Source: Lachnospiraceae bacterium UBA7589 (GTDB lineage Bacteria; Bacillota; Clostridia; Lachnospirales; Lachnospiraceae). Taken from it: 44,138 nt of DNA. The notes beneath the pieces are model-generated. The model did no database searches and was not told the DNA's origin. It saw only the letters and a program-made list of their open reading frames with translations. Made by a program: the position numbers and the translations under genes. Every line of letters starts with the position of its first letter. The stretch's first letter is position 1. The stretch covers positions 16,485 to 60,622 of the forward strand of contig DLKL01000016.1 in assembly GCA_002476495.1 (NCBI GenBank), in the 5' to 3' direction. Positions 1 through 10,400 of the stretch are shown piece after piece.

Positions 1-104
1 GTATAGTAAAGAATTCTCTCTGTAAGAGTAGTCTTACCGGCATCAATGTGTGCCATGATACCGATGTTTCTAGTTCTGTCTAATGGATATTCTCTTCCAG
101 CCAA
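1..104 (-). CDS. fusA: Elongation factor G, N-terminal fragment (cut by window edge)
   Basis: EF-G is the GTPase that moves tRNAs and mRNA through the ribosome after each peptide bond. Only the first 34 codons lie in the window. They contain the start of the G domain: the P-loop AHIDAGKTT follows the opening residues AGREYPLDRTRNIGIM, which match the family start. The start codon is TTG at 104-102, placed behind a strong SD (TAAGGAGG at 113-120). No ATG exists at the expected position. The gene is the third member of the str operon and begins 43 bases after rpsG. The missing part lies to the left of the window. Confidence 0.95.
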   Translation of the reverse strand, partial: MAGREYPLDRTRNIGIMAHIDAGKTTLTERILYY

Positions 105-147
105 GGTTTTTTCCTCCTTATATTAATAGCTAAACAGATATACACTA

Positions 148-618
148 CTAGAATCTGTAGTGAGCAAATGCCTTGTTGGCCTCTGCCATCTTGTGCATAT
201 CTTCTTTTCTCTTAACTGAAGCACCTGTATTGTTAGATGCATCAATAAGCTCTTTTGCAAGTCTTTCTTCCATAGTCTTCTCACTTCTTGCACGTGAGTA
301 AGTAGTTAACCAACGAAGAGCCAAGGCCTGTCTTCTGTCAGGTCTTACTTCGATAGGTACCTGATAAGTTGCACCACCGATACGTCTTGCTTTAACCTCA
401 AGAGCCGGCATGATATTATTCATAGCCTCCTCGAATACCTCTAAAGCCTCCTTACCGGTCTCGTTTGAAATACGATCAAACGCACCGTAAACAATCTTCT
501 GTGCAACACCCTTCTTACCATCTAACATTATGTTGTTGATAAGCTTGGTAACCACTTTATTATTGTAAATTGGATCCGCTAAAACGTCTCTCTTTGCGAT
601 ATGTCCTTTACGTGGCAC
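148..618 (-). CDS. rpsG: 30S ribosomal protein S7
   Basis: S7 is a primary 16S rRNA-binding protein that nucleates the head of the small subunit. The 156 residues are the normal length and cover the whole family. The N-terminus MPRKGHIAKRDVLADPIY and the segment RRIGGATYQVPIEV are hallmarks. The start codon is GTG at 618-616 behind a GGAGG-type SD. The gene sits between rpsL and fusA as in nearly all bacteria and is probably transcribed from the rpsL promoter. In Escherichia coli S7 represses its own operon; I cannot see a comparable site here. Confidence 0.98.
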   Translation of the reverse strand: MPRKGHIAKRDVLADPIYNNKVVTKLINNIMLDGKKGVAQKIVYGAFDRISNETGKEALEVFEEAMNNIMPALEVKARRIGGATYQVPIEVRPDRRQALALRWLTTYSRARSEKTMEERLAKELIDASNNTGASVKRKEDMHKMAEANKAFAHYRF

Positions 619-816
619 GGTTCTTCCCTCCTTAATTATTATTTGAGATAAAATCTCACATTAATTCAACGGTACTCATATTTCCCTCAAATATACAGCT
701 CCGTTATATCCATATATAGCCATTGTGGAAATATGTTCGTGCAAAAATTGCTTAAGCTCTATATATATAGAAAACATAACCTACTTTCGCACTTAGTTTT
801 TGCATGATGTTAAATC

Positions 817-1236
817 CTATTTAGCATCCTTAGGTCTCTTAGCACCATACTTAGAACGTGCCTGACGTCTCTTAGCAACACCTGCTGTATCAAGAGTACC
901 TCTGATAATGTGGTATCTTGTACCAGGTAAGTCTTTTACTCTACCGCCACGGATAAGAACAACACTATGCTCCTGAAGGTTGTGACCTTCACCCGGAATG
1001 TAGCTTGTTACCTCGATTCCGTTAGATAAACGAACTCTGGCGATTTTTCTAAGAGCTGAGTTAGGCTTCTTAGGGGTAGCAGTCTTAACTGCAGTACAAA
1101 CACCTCTCTTCTGTGGAGAAGCAGTGTCAGTAGGCTTCTTCTTAAGAGAGTTGTAGCTTCTTAAAAGAGCAGGTGCAGTAGACTTCTTCTCTAAAGTCTG
1201 TCTTCCTTTTCTAACTAACTGGTTAAAAGTTGGCAT
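817..1236 (-). CDS. rpsL: 30S ribosomal protein S12
   Basis: S12 lies at the decoding centre and helps set translational accuracy. The true start is the ATG at 1236-1234 (MPTFNQLVRKGR), directly behind the SD GGAGGTG. Upstream in-frame codons are leader sequence and not part of the protein. The 139 residues include the conserved TPKKPNSALRKIARVRL stretch, where streptomycin-resistance changes arise in other species; the lysine residues look wild type. It is the first gene of the str operon (rpsL-rpsG-fusA) and has its own consensus promoter about 100 bases upstream. The 198-base gap before rpsG shows no clear terminator. Confidence 0.98.
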   Translation of the reverse strand: MPTFNQLVRKGRQTLEKKSTAPALLRSYNSLKKKPTDTASPQKRGVCTAVKTATPKKPNSALRKIARVRLSNGIEVTSYIPGEGHNLQEHSVVLIRGGRVKDLPGTRYHIIRGTLDTAGVAKRRQARSKYGAKRPKDAK

Positions 1237-1340
1237 GTTTTCACCTCCGATTCTAAAAATTTCTGTGTGTATGATTATACACATATATGTGCGCTTCTAA
1301 ACAATATATACAAATTATTACTTTTAACGCACACGAACGT

Positions 1341-1369
1341 ATTATATTATTTATGTCAAAGATTGTCAA
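1341..1369 (-). promoter_or_regulatory. Consensus sigma-A-type promoter of the rpsL-rpsG-fusA operon
   Basis: On the minus strand a perfect -35 box TTGACA (1369-1364) is followed by a 17-base spacer and a perfect -10 box TATAAT (1346-1341). The start of transcription should fall near 1334, giving a leader of about 98 bases before rpsL. A consensus-quality promoter fits a ribosomal operon. It also shows that the str genes here need not depend on read-through from rpoBC. Confidence 0.85.
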
Positions 1370-1447
1370 CCTAAATCCTTATATTTACTCAAAATATTTA
1401 CTGAAGAAGCATTACTTTTTAATCGCATTTTTCTTTTCCCTGCAAAC

Positions 1448-3280
1448 TCAATTATTAAGAATTTGCTCCCATGGGCAGACCTCCGGCCATCCCGTTGTAT
1501 CAAAAGCATCCCTGATACATTTGCTGTAATAATCCATTTTATCATACAAATGTGTATTCAGTTCAAAAGTAACCGTATAATTCATCATAGCTTCTTCCAT
1601 CATTGTAGCCCTGTCTTCTGTAGGAAATCTTAGGGAATAATCATATACAAAATAACCTGTGGAAGTATATGAATACATACTTTCATCCATCTGTCCGTAG
1701 GTATATGCGTAATCAAATCCTTCAGGCTGCAGGCTAAGCCATTTTTCCTCCGAAAAAATCGCATTTTCCCTAAGCTCCGTATCCCATTCAAGCCTTCCAT
1801 CGATAATATGTGATATTTCATGAAAAACAGTTCCTTTATTATTGTAAGTAACATCAATAACCATGTAATGCCTATCCGCCTGTGCATCAACAAAAGCAGC
1901 CACACCGGACTCATATTCAAGTGCATTAACCGGTCTAAGGTCAGTAACAAGCTGTATCTGTATTACCTGTATACTGCCATAGCAAAGCTGGGAAAGGAAA
2001 TTTTCCGGATACACACCGAGACATTCATCCAGATAATCAAGCCACATATTTATTCCTTCTTCATCCCATGTCTGCTCCCATATATAATCCATGTAGCCTT
2101 CCGGGTCGCACTGGTTTCCAATCAATATTTCAACACCATACTTTTCGCTTATGTCCCTGGCTCTTTGTTGTGTGTTCTGGGAAACTCCTGCGTCTGTACT
2201 GGTTTTTTCACTTTTTTCAAAGCTAAAGTTTTCACCTGTGGTTAATACCTGGGTATCCCAGAAGAAAAGCTTTATATAATCGTCCAGTACTATATCCAGA
2301 TAAAAATATCCACCTAATTCCTCACACCACACAAAGTCAGCTCCATAAAATGCCTTAGGATTTTCCGACACGCTGCACCTGGATATGTATCGGCCATTTT
2401 CCTCATACAGATATGCACGGTTATTGTCATCATCAATTATAATAAATCTGTTATCCGGTGAAATGTTATTTTTCACCATCATCGGATAATCCACCCGGAA
2501 AATCACATCATCATATGAAACATCCTTTATCTCCCCCGAATTAAGATTTATCCTGCCATATTGAATTTTTTCCGTACTCATATCTACATACATAAAGTCA
2601 AGATAATCCAATGTATAATCTGTAGAACATACCTTTCTTGCATTTGTCATGATATGTTCCTCGTCCATTGTATCCAGATTTATCTTTGTAAGTCCGTCAT
2701 TCTCATAAGAAAAGGCATACAAAGTACATAAGCCTTTATCCAGAAACCATTCCTCTCCCTCACCCGGAATTTCATAATTTCTGATAAGCTCAAGCTGTGA
2801 ATTGTATATATTTATCCGTCCATCCACAGAATCCAATAATGCAAATTCAGTATCGCCTGATTGAACTGAGTAGAAATTGTCTCCCTCTATATCTTTTTCC
2901 GACACTATCTCTCCGGTTTTAAGGCTGAGGGAAAAAACACTTGTTGAGCAGCTATTCTCACTATCTGAGTATTTTGAAAGAACAAATATGAGATAATCAT
3001 CAACGCGAAAAAATCTTGCAGATACATTCTTTCCACTGTTTTCCAGCTTCTCAACGGGTATAGCATAACAATTATCTGATTCTCCCTGCAGTTCGCACTT
3101 ATCAAGGATATCATATTCCTTTTTCTGTTCTTCTTCCTTACCATTGCTGATTGAATTGTCACGCTCTACCTGTGTTTTATTACATCCCAGGAGGGTTATA
3201 CCTATAATTACACAGATAAAAAGCTTCAATGCTTTTGTATAGATATTCTTTTTATCATTTCCGTTATTGTTTTGTCTCAT
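1448..3280 (-). CDS. Secreted lipoprotein with HExxH zinc-metalloprotease motif
   Basis: I do not recognise a named family for the whole protein (610 residues). A type II signal peptide is seen: basic N-terminus, hydrophobic segment about residues 17-31 and lipobox LLGC with the lipidated Cys at 33. Residues about 60-350 contain short repeats of beta-strand character that could be propeller-like; this is inference. HEISH at 487-491 is a zinc-binding HExxH, and an acidic cluster (EDRATMMEEA, 555-564) lies about 70 residues later, where gluzincins carry the third ligand. The likely role is a surface-anchored peptidase of unknown substrate. The SD is weak. The gene lies between rpoC and rpsL, where related bacteria usually have nothing or a small L7Ae-type gene. 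Confidence 0.75.
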   Translation of the reverse strand: MRQNNNGNDKKNIYTKALKLFICVIIGITLLGCNKTQVERDNSISNGKEEEQKKEYDILDKCELQGESDNCYAIPVEKLENSGKNVSARFFRVDDYLIFVLSKYSDSENSCSTSVFSLSLKTGEIVSEKDIEGDNFYSVQSGDTEFALLDSVDGRINIYNSQLELIRNYEIPGEGEEWFLDKGLCTLYAFSYENDGLTKINLDTMDEEHIMTNARKVCSTDYTLDYLDFMYVDMSTEKIQYGRINLNSGEIKDVSYDDVIFRVDYPMMVKNNISPDNRFIIIDDDNNRAYLYEENGRYISRCSVSENPKAFYGADFVWCEELGGYFYLDIVLDDYIKLFFWDTQVLTTGENFSFEKSEKTSTDAGVSQNTQQRARDISEKYGVEILIGNQCDPEGYMDYIWEQTWDEEGINMWLDYLDECLGVYPENFLSQLCYGSIQVIQIQLVTDLRPVNALEYESGVAAFVDAQADRHYMVIDVTYNNKGTVFHEISHIIDGRLEWDTELRENAIFSEEKWLSLQPEGFDYAYTYGQMDESMYSYTSTGYFVYDYSLRFPTEDRATMMEEAMMNYTVTFELNTHLYDKMDYYSKCIRDAFDTTGWPEVCPWEQILNN

Positions 3281-3373
3281 ATTTTTATCCAGTCTGTCCC
3301 GTAGTATTTAACATTACTTTTCGTTATCGTATCGTCTTTATTTGATAAAATTACTATTTTTTTCATGAAACAG

Positions 3374-3414
3374 AACAGGAGACCATCATACGATCAATAT
3401 GACAGTCCCCTGTT
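3374..3414 (-). terminator. Long interrupted hairpin behind rpoC, probable terminator
   Basis: The arms AACAGG/CCTGTT, GAC/GTC and TCATA/TATGA nest around a 7-base loop and give a 41-base hairpin about 95 bases beyond the rpoC stop. The base run after it on the minus strand is only moderately T-rich (CTGTTTC). It may therefore be a weak terminator or an RNA-processing/3'-end stabilising element. On the plus strand it is followed by TTTTA, but no plus-strand gene feeds it. Confidence 0.5.
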
Positions 3415-3508
3415 TTATGCCTACAATTAAATATGCTATACATGTATTAATCTGATAACATGTTTTTGCTTGTGCATTTTATACAGCATATCAGCTTTTA
3501 TCAGAGAA

Positions 3509-6500
3509 CTAAACTTGTTCAGAAATATCAGCACTATCAGCATTTTCTTCGTTTTCACTTATTTCTACCATATCCTCAGAGAGTGTAATCTCAACATCAT
3601 CCTCCGAAGCTGTTTCAGTCTCTTCACCAGAGTCAAGCTTTACAGAACGATATCTCTTCATACCTGTACCTGCCGGTATAAGCTTACCGATAAGAACATT
3701 TTCCTTAAGACCAATAAGTGGGTCAACTTTACCTTTAATTGCAGCTTCAGTAAGAACCTTAGTTGTCTCCTGGAAGGATGCTGCCGAAAGGAATGAATTA
3801 GTAGCAAGGGAAGCCTTGGTTATACCCAGCATAACCTGAGTACCCTCTGCAGGTCTCTTGCCCTCCTCTTCAAACATCTCGTTAATTTCCTCATAATCAA
3901 GAGCATCTACAAGGATTCCAGGAAGATAATCTGTATCTCCGCTGTTCTCTATTCTTATCTTCTTAAGCATCTGGCGGACAATAACCTCAATATGCTTATC
4001 ATTAATCTCAACACCCTGAAGCCGGTAAACTCTCTGAACCTCACGAATCATATAATCCTGTACAGCACGAACACCCTTAATCTTAAGGATATCATGTGGA
4101 TTAACCGAACCTTCTGTAAGCTCATCTCCCGCTTCAAGCACCTGTCCGTCCTGAACCTTTATTCTTGATCCATATGGAATAAGATATGCCTTTGATTCAC
4201 CTGTTTCTGTATTGGTTACTACAACCTCACGTTTCTTCTTAGTATCTCTTATCTGAACCTCGCCACCAAATTCTGCAATAATAGCAAGTCCCTTTGGTTT
4301 TCTTGCCTCAAATAACTCCTCTACTCTAGGAAGACCCTGTGTAATATCTCCACCGGCAACACCACCTGTATGGAATGTTCTCATTGTAAGCTGTGTACCA
4401 GGCTCTCCGATTGACTGGGCAGCTATAATACCTACAGCCTCACCAACCTGTACTGCCTGACCTGTTGCCATGTTAGCTCCATAACACTTAGCACAAACTC
4501 CAAGATGTGACTTACATGTAAGAAGAGTTCTGATTTTAAGCTTTGCATCTCTTCTTGCCTTGGTAGATCCCTCTTCATGGAATGGAATACCATCCTTGTC
4601 AACGCCAAACTTCATAATAGTCTCGGCTCTCTTAGGAGTAATCATATGGTTTTTCTTAACCAGCATATTACCTTCTGCATCATATACGCTTTCGGCTGCA
4701 TATCTTCCGGTAATTCTTTCCTGGAAGCTTTCGATTACCTCATTGCCCTCCATAAAGCCTTCCACATACATACCCGGTTTTTCATCCATATCCTCACAGC
4801 AGTCTACCTCTCTTATGATAATATCCTGTGATACATCAACCAGACGACGTGTAAGATAACCGGAGTCCGCTGTACGAAGAGCTGTATCAGAAAGACCTTT
4901 ACGGGCACCATGTGCTGATATAAAGTACTCCAGAACGTCAAGACCTTCACGGAAGTTTGACTTAATCGGAAGCTCAATTGTACGTCCTGATGTATCAGCC
5001 ATCAGACCACGCATACCAGCAAGCTGCTTAATCTGCTGATCGGAACCACGGGCACCTGAGTCAGCCATCATATATATATTATTGTATTTGTCAAGTCCGT
5101 CAAGAAGTGCCTTAGTAAGCTTCTTATCCGCTTCCTCCCAAACACTTACGGTAGCCTTATATCTTTCTTCTTCAGTCATAAGACCTCTGCCGTATAACTT
5201 GGCAATCTTATCAACAGTATCCTGTGCTAGTTCAAGGATTTCCTTCTTGGCTGCAGGCACAGTCATATCTGATATAGAAACTGTAATAGCTCCCTTAGTA
5301 GAATACTTATATCCGATTGACTTAATATCATCAAGAACCTCGGCAGTCTTAGTTGCACCATGAATATTAATGCACTTGTCAAGGATTCCCTTAAGCTGCT
5401 TCTTGCCTACATGGAAGTTTATCTCAGGCATAAGAAGGTTTTCTTCCTTTGTTCTGTCTACGAATCCAAGATCCTGTGGAATAATCTCATTGAATATGAG
5501 TCTTCCCAATGTACTCTCCACCATGCCTGTAATTTTCTTTCCGTCAGGAGCAGTAACTGACCTTTCCACCTTTATCTTCTGATGTAAGGTTATCTCTCCA
5601 TTCTCATATGCGAGCATAGCAAGATTAGTACTCTTGAACAAAGGCTTCATAAAGTTTCTTACAGTTCCTACTATATCCTTAAAGAATACTTCCTTTTTGT
5701 CCTTAGACATTTTAGCAATTACTCTTACCTTTACAGCATCAGATAACTCAATATTGCCTGCTACACAGTCATCAGCAATAGCTTTAAGATTAGCTTCTTC
5801 ATCATCAGCTACATATTCCTTGGCAATTACTACTGTATCCAATGCCTCCTTGCTAATTTCTGCATATTTTTCCATTGTAAGATAGTAAATTCCAAGTACC
5901 ATATCCTGTGAAGGAACAGCAACAGGGCCACCATCTGATGGTTTCAGTAGGTTGTTAGGTGAAAGCAACAGGAATCTACACTCTGACTGTGCTTCAACAG
6001 AAAGAGGAAGATGTACTGCCATCTGGTCACCATCAAAGTCAGCATTGTATGCTGTACAAACTAATGGATGAAGCTTAATTGCCTTACCCTCAACAAGTAT
6101 TGGTTCAAAAGCCTGGATACCAAGTCTGTGAAGCGTAGGAGCACGGTTAAGCATAACCGGATGTTCTTTAATAACATCCTCAAGGACATCCCATACCTGT
6201 GTTTCAAGCTTTTCCACCATCTTCTTTGCAGCCTTGACATTTATTGCCTTACCCTGAGCTACAAGCTCCTGCATAACAAATGGCTTAAATAATTCGATAG
6301 CCATTTCCTTTGGCAGACCACACTGATATATCTTAAGTTCAGGACCTACAACAATAACTGAACGTCCTGAATAGTCAACTCTTTTACCGAGAAGATTCTG
6401 ACGGAAACGTCCCTGCTTACCCTTTAACATCTCTGACAGAGATTTAAGTGCTCTGTTTCCCGGTCCTGTTACAGGGCGTCCTCTTCTTCCATTATCAATA

Positions 6501-7411
6501 AGAGCATCAACTGCCTCCTGAAGCATTCTCTTTTCGTTACGGACAATGATATCAGGAGCACCCAGGTCTAAAAGCCTTTTCAGACGGTTATTACGGTTAA
6601 TTATTCTTCTGTACAAATCATTTAAGTCTGAGGTTGCAAATCTGCCGCCATCAAGCTGAACCATCGGTCTTATATCCGGTGGAATAACAGGAATGGCGTC
6701 AAGAATCATCCATTCCGGTCTGTTTCCGGAATTCTTAAATGCCTCAACAACCTCAAGTCTCTTAATAACTCTGGCTCTCTTTTGTCCTGTGGCATCCTCA
6801 AGCTCTGCCTTCAATTCTGCTGTTTCCTTATCAAGGTCTATAGCAACCAGAAGCTCCTTAATTGCCTCTGCACCCATGCCTACGCGGAATTTTCCTGCAT
6901 ATTCTTCTTCGGCCTTTCTGTATTCCTGCTCATTGAGTACAGCCTTATATTCAAGAGGAGTCTCTCCCGGATCAAGAACTATATATGCAGCAAAATACAA
7001 TACCTTTTCGAGAACCTTTGGTGATATATCAAGGATAAGTCCCATTCTGCTGGGAATACCCTTAAAATACCAGATATGTGATACCGGGGCAGCCAGCTCA
7101 ATATGTCCCATACGCTCACGTCTGACACTGGCTTTTGTTACCTCGACTCCACATCGGTCACAGACTACACCCTTAAAACGAATCTTTTTATACTTACCAC
7201 AGTGGCACTCCCAATCCTTGCTTGGTCCAAATATTCTCTCACAAAATAAACCATCCTTCTCCGGTTTAAGAGTTCTGTAGTTAATTGTCTCCGGCTTTTT
7301 TACTTCGCCTCTTGACCATTCTCTAATCTTTTCAGGAGACGCAAGCCCTATTTTTATTGCATCAAAATTAATAGGCTGCTCTTGAACTGCTTCATTATTT
7401 GTAGCTGACAT
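3509..7411 (-). CDS. rpoC: DNA-directed RNA polymerase subunit beta'
   Basis: This is the largest catalytic subunit of RNA polymerase. It holds the zinc-binding region (Cys 69, 71, 84 and 87) and the magnesium-binding active-site motif NADFDGD at 456-462. The trigger-loop and bridge-helix region and the second cysteine cluster (CKSHLGVCAKCYG) are also present. At 1300 residues it is longer than the Bacillus protein (about 1200), partly through an acidic C-terminal tail rich in Glu, Asp and Ser. The start ATG follows the SD AAAGGAGA, and the gene begins 17 bases after rpoB, so the two are co-transcribed. The next gene downstream is the lipoprotein, with a probable terminator between them. Confidence 0.99.
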   Translation of the reverse strand: MSATNNEAVQEQPINFDAIKIGLASPEKIREWSRGEVKKPETINYRTLKPEKDGLFCERIFGPSKDWECHCGKYKKIRFKGVVCDRCGVEVTKASVRRERMGHIELAAPVSHIWYFKGIPSRMGLILDISPKVLEKVLYFAAYIVLDPGETPLEYKAVLNEQEYRKAEEEYAGKFRVGMGAEAIKELLVAIDLDKETAELKAELEDATGQKRARVIKRLEVVEAFKNSGNRPEWMILDAIPVIPPDIRPMVQLDGGRFATSDLNDLYRRIINRNNRLKRLLDLGAPDIIVRNEKRMLQEAVDALIDNGRRGRPVTGPGNRALKSLSEMLKGKQGRFRQNLLGKRVDYSGRSVIVVGPELKIYQCGLPKEMAIELFKPFVMQELVAQGKAINVKAAKKMVEKLETQVWDVLEDVIKEHPVMLNRAPTLHRLGIQAFEPILVEGKAIKLHPLVCTAYNADFDGDQMAVHLPLSVEAQSECRFLLLSPNNLLKPSDGGPVAVPSQDMVLGIYYLTMEKYAEISKEALDTVVIAKEYVADDEEANLKAIADDCVAGNIELSDAVKVRVIAKMSKDKKEVFFKDIVGTVRNFMKPLFKSTNLAMLAYENGEITLHQKIKVERSVTAPDGKKITGMVESTLGRLIFNEIIPQDLGFVDRTKEENLLMPEINFHVGKKQLKGILDKCINIHGATKTAEVLDDIKSIGYKYSTKGAITVSISDMTVPAAKKEILELAQDTVDKIAKLYGRGLMTEEERYKATVSVWEEADKKLTKALLDGLDKYNNIYMMADSGARGSDQQIKQLAGMRGLMADTSGRTIELPIKSNFREGLDVLEYFISAHGARKGLSDTALRTADSGYLTRRLVDVSQDIIIREVDCCEDMDEKPGMYVEGFMEGNEVIESFQERITGRYAAESVYDAEGNMLVKKNHMITPKRAETIMKFGVDKDGIPFHEEGSTKARRDAKLKIRTLLTCKSHLGVCAKCYGANMATGQAVQVGEAVGIIAAQSIGEPGTQLTMRTFHTGGVAGGDITQGLPRVEELFEARKPKGLAIIAEFGGEVQIRDTKKKREVVVTNTETGESKAYLIPYGSRIKVQDGQVLEAGDELTEGSVNPHDILKIKGVRAVQDYMIREVQRVYRLQGVEINDKHIEVIVRQMLKKIRIENSGDTDYLPGILVDALDYEEINEMFEEEGKRPAEGTQVMLGITKASLATNSFLSAASFQETTKVLTEAAIKGKVDPLIGLKENVLIGKLIPAGTGMKRYRSVKLDSGEETETASEDDVEITLSEDMVEISENEENADSADISEQV

Positions 7412-7428
7412 GTTACTTATCTCCTTTC

Positions 7429-10400
7429 TTAAAATTCATCTTCGCCATCATAATCATCAACATAATCGTCATCATAATCATCGGACAAGGATGTGAGCTC
7501 GTCATTCTCATCTATTCCGCTATAACCATGGTCTTCAAAATTCTCATCCACGTTTATCTTATCATTTCCAATGATGTCTCTCATCTCATCATTGCTGTAA
7601 TCCAAAGATTCTCCAAGTTCAACCTCTGTCTGATCCTCCTTAAGTACCCTTACATCCAGTGCAAGAGACTGGAATTCCTTAAGAAGAACCTTAAATGATT
7701 CAGGAATACCCGGTTCAGGAATATTATCTCCCTTGATAATTGCCTCGTATGTCTTAACACGTCCTACAACATCATCAGACTTAACGGTAAGAATCTCCTG
7801 TAATGTATATGATGCGCCATATGCCTCAAGAGCCCAAACCTCCATCTCTCCGAATCTCTGTCCACCAAACTGCGCTTTACCGCCGAGTGGCTGCTGGGTT
7901 ACAAGTGAGTAAGGGCCTGTTGAACGCGCATGAATCTTATCATCAACCAAGTGGTGAAGCTTGAGATAATGCATGAAGCCGATAGTTACAGGTGAGTCAA
8001 ATTCTTCTCCTGTTCTTCCATCACGCAGCTTAACCTTACCTGTACGGTTAATAGGAACTCCCTTCCATTCTGCTCTGTGTTCCCTGTTCTCCCAGAGGTA
8101 ATCCATTACTTCCTTTTCTGTATCATCTTTATATTTCTCGTAGAATGTATCCCAATCTTCATTGGCATAATCATTTGCCATCTCAAGAGCATCCATAATA
8201 TCAAACTCATTTGCACCGTCAAATACAGGAGTTGAAACATTGAATCCCAATACCTTGGATGCGAGACCAAGGTGAACCTCAAGTACCTGTCCGATATTCA
8301 TACGGGAAGGAACACCAAGAGGGTTAAGCACAATATCCAGTGGTCTTCCGTTTGGAAGGAATGGCATATCCTCAACCGGAAGTATACGTGAAATAACACC
8401 CTTGTTACCATGACGTCCGGCCATCTTGTCCCCAACAGAGATTTTTCTCTTTTGGGCTATATACACAACAACCTTCTTATTAACTCCCGGTGGAAGCTCA
8501 TCTCCGTTTTCTCTTGTAAATATCTTTGTATCTATAATTACACCATATGCACCATGTGGTACGCGAAGTGATGTATCTCTTACCTCTCTTGCCTTTTCGG
8601 CAAAGATTGCCCTCAGGAGTCTCTCCTCTGCCGTAAGCTCAGTTTCTCCCTTTGGAGTAACCTTACCTACAAGAATGTCTCCAGCACGAACCTCAGCACC
8701 GATACGGATAATACCATTCTCATCCAGATCCTTTAATGCTTCCGGAGCAAGTCCTGCCAGATCTCTGGTTATTTCCTCCTGACCAAGCTTTGTATCTCTG
8801 GCTTCAACCTCATATTCTTCAATATGAACCGATGTATAGACATCCTCTCTTACAAGTCTTTCGCTGAGGAGAACCGCATCCTCATAGTTATAACCTTCCC
8901 AGGTCATAAATCCAATAAGAGGATTCTTACCAAGTGCTATTTCGCCTCCTGCTGTAGAAGCGCCATCGGCAATAACCATGCCCTTTGTTACTCTGTCGCC
9001 CTTTACCACAACAGGTCTCTGATTCATACAGTTACCCTGGTTGCTTCTTGCAAACTTAATTATATGATACTCATCCACTGTTCCGTTATCACACTTAACA
9101 ACAATCTTTTCACTGGATGAAATCTCAACCACACCATCATTTTTAGCAACTATACATACACCTGAATCAACTGCTGCCTTTGCCTCCATACCTGTACCAA
9201 CAACCGGTGCTTCGGTTGTAAGAAGCGGAACCGCCTGACGCTGCATGTTTGATCCCATAAGTGCACGGTTTGCATCATCATTCTCAAGGAAAGGAATCAT
9301 TGATGTTGCAACTGAGAATACCATTTTAGGAGATACATCCATAAGGTCAACCGTTGCCTTAGGGAATTCAGAAGTTTCCTCCTTGTAACGTCCCGAAACA
9401 TTATTCTTGACAAAATGCCCATCACTGTCCAGAGGCTCATTAGCCTGGGCTACAATATAATTATCCTCCTCGTCAGCTGTAAGGTAAACTACCTCCTCAG
9501 TAACAACAGGATTTGAAGGATCTGACTTATCAATTTTTCTGTACGGAGCCTCTACAAAACCATACTCATTAATGCGTGCATAGGTTGCCAGAGAGTTTAT
9601 AAGACCAATGTTAGGACCTTCCGGTGTCTCAATAGGGCACATTCTTCCATAGTGGGTATAGTGAACATCTCGAACCTCAAAGGATGCACGATCTCTTGAC
9701 AAACCACCAGGTCCAAGGGCTGATAAACGTCTCTTATGGGTCAGCTCTGAAAGAGGATTGTTCTGATCCATGAACTGTGAAAGCTGTGAGCTTCCAAAGA
9801 ATTCCTTAACAGCTGCCGTTACAGGCTTTATATTAATTAATGACTGTGGGGTAATACTGTCAATATCCTGGGTTGTCATTCTTTCTCTGACTACTCTTTC
9901 AAGCCTTGACAAACCTATTCTGTACTGATTCTGTAACAGCTCTCCTACCGCTCTTATACGTCTGTTTCCAAGGTGATCGATATCGTCCTGTGTTCCAATT
10001 CCATACTCAAGATGGATATTGTAATTAATTGATGCTAACATATCCTCTTTTGTAATATGCTTTGGCACAAGCTCATTAACAGAAGCCGCAATTGCCTTTT
10101 TTAATTCATCTTCATCATCATACTCCTCAAGGAGCTTCTCAAGTACAGGGTAATATACATCTTCGGTTATTCCTGCCTCTGATGGTGCAAAGCCTACATA
10201 CTCAGCCAGGTCAACAACCATATTGGAAAGAACCTTTACGTTTCTCTCTTCAGTCTGAATCCACACAAAAGGCACAGCCGCATTCTGTATTGCCCTTGCA
10301 TCATCACGGCTGACAGTTGCGCCCGCATTAAACATAACCTCTCCTGTATTCGGATCCACCACATCCTCAGCAAGAACATGTCCGGCAATCCTGTTCTTAA

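Noticed and set aside
619..816. Possible regulatory RNA between rpsL and rpsG
   Set aside because: Only a weak GTGCAAAAA/TTTTTGCA pairing is visible; no convincing fold, open frame or promoter.
6693..7280. Long open frames opposite rpoC and other genes
   Set aside because: They are antisense shadows of strongly conserved genes, lack SD sites and show no recognisable protein features.
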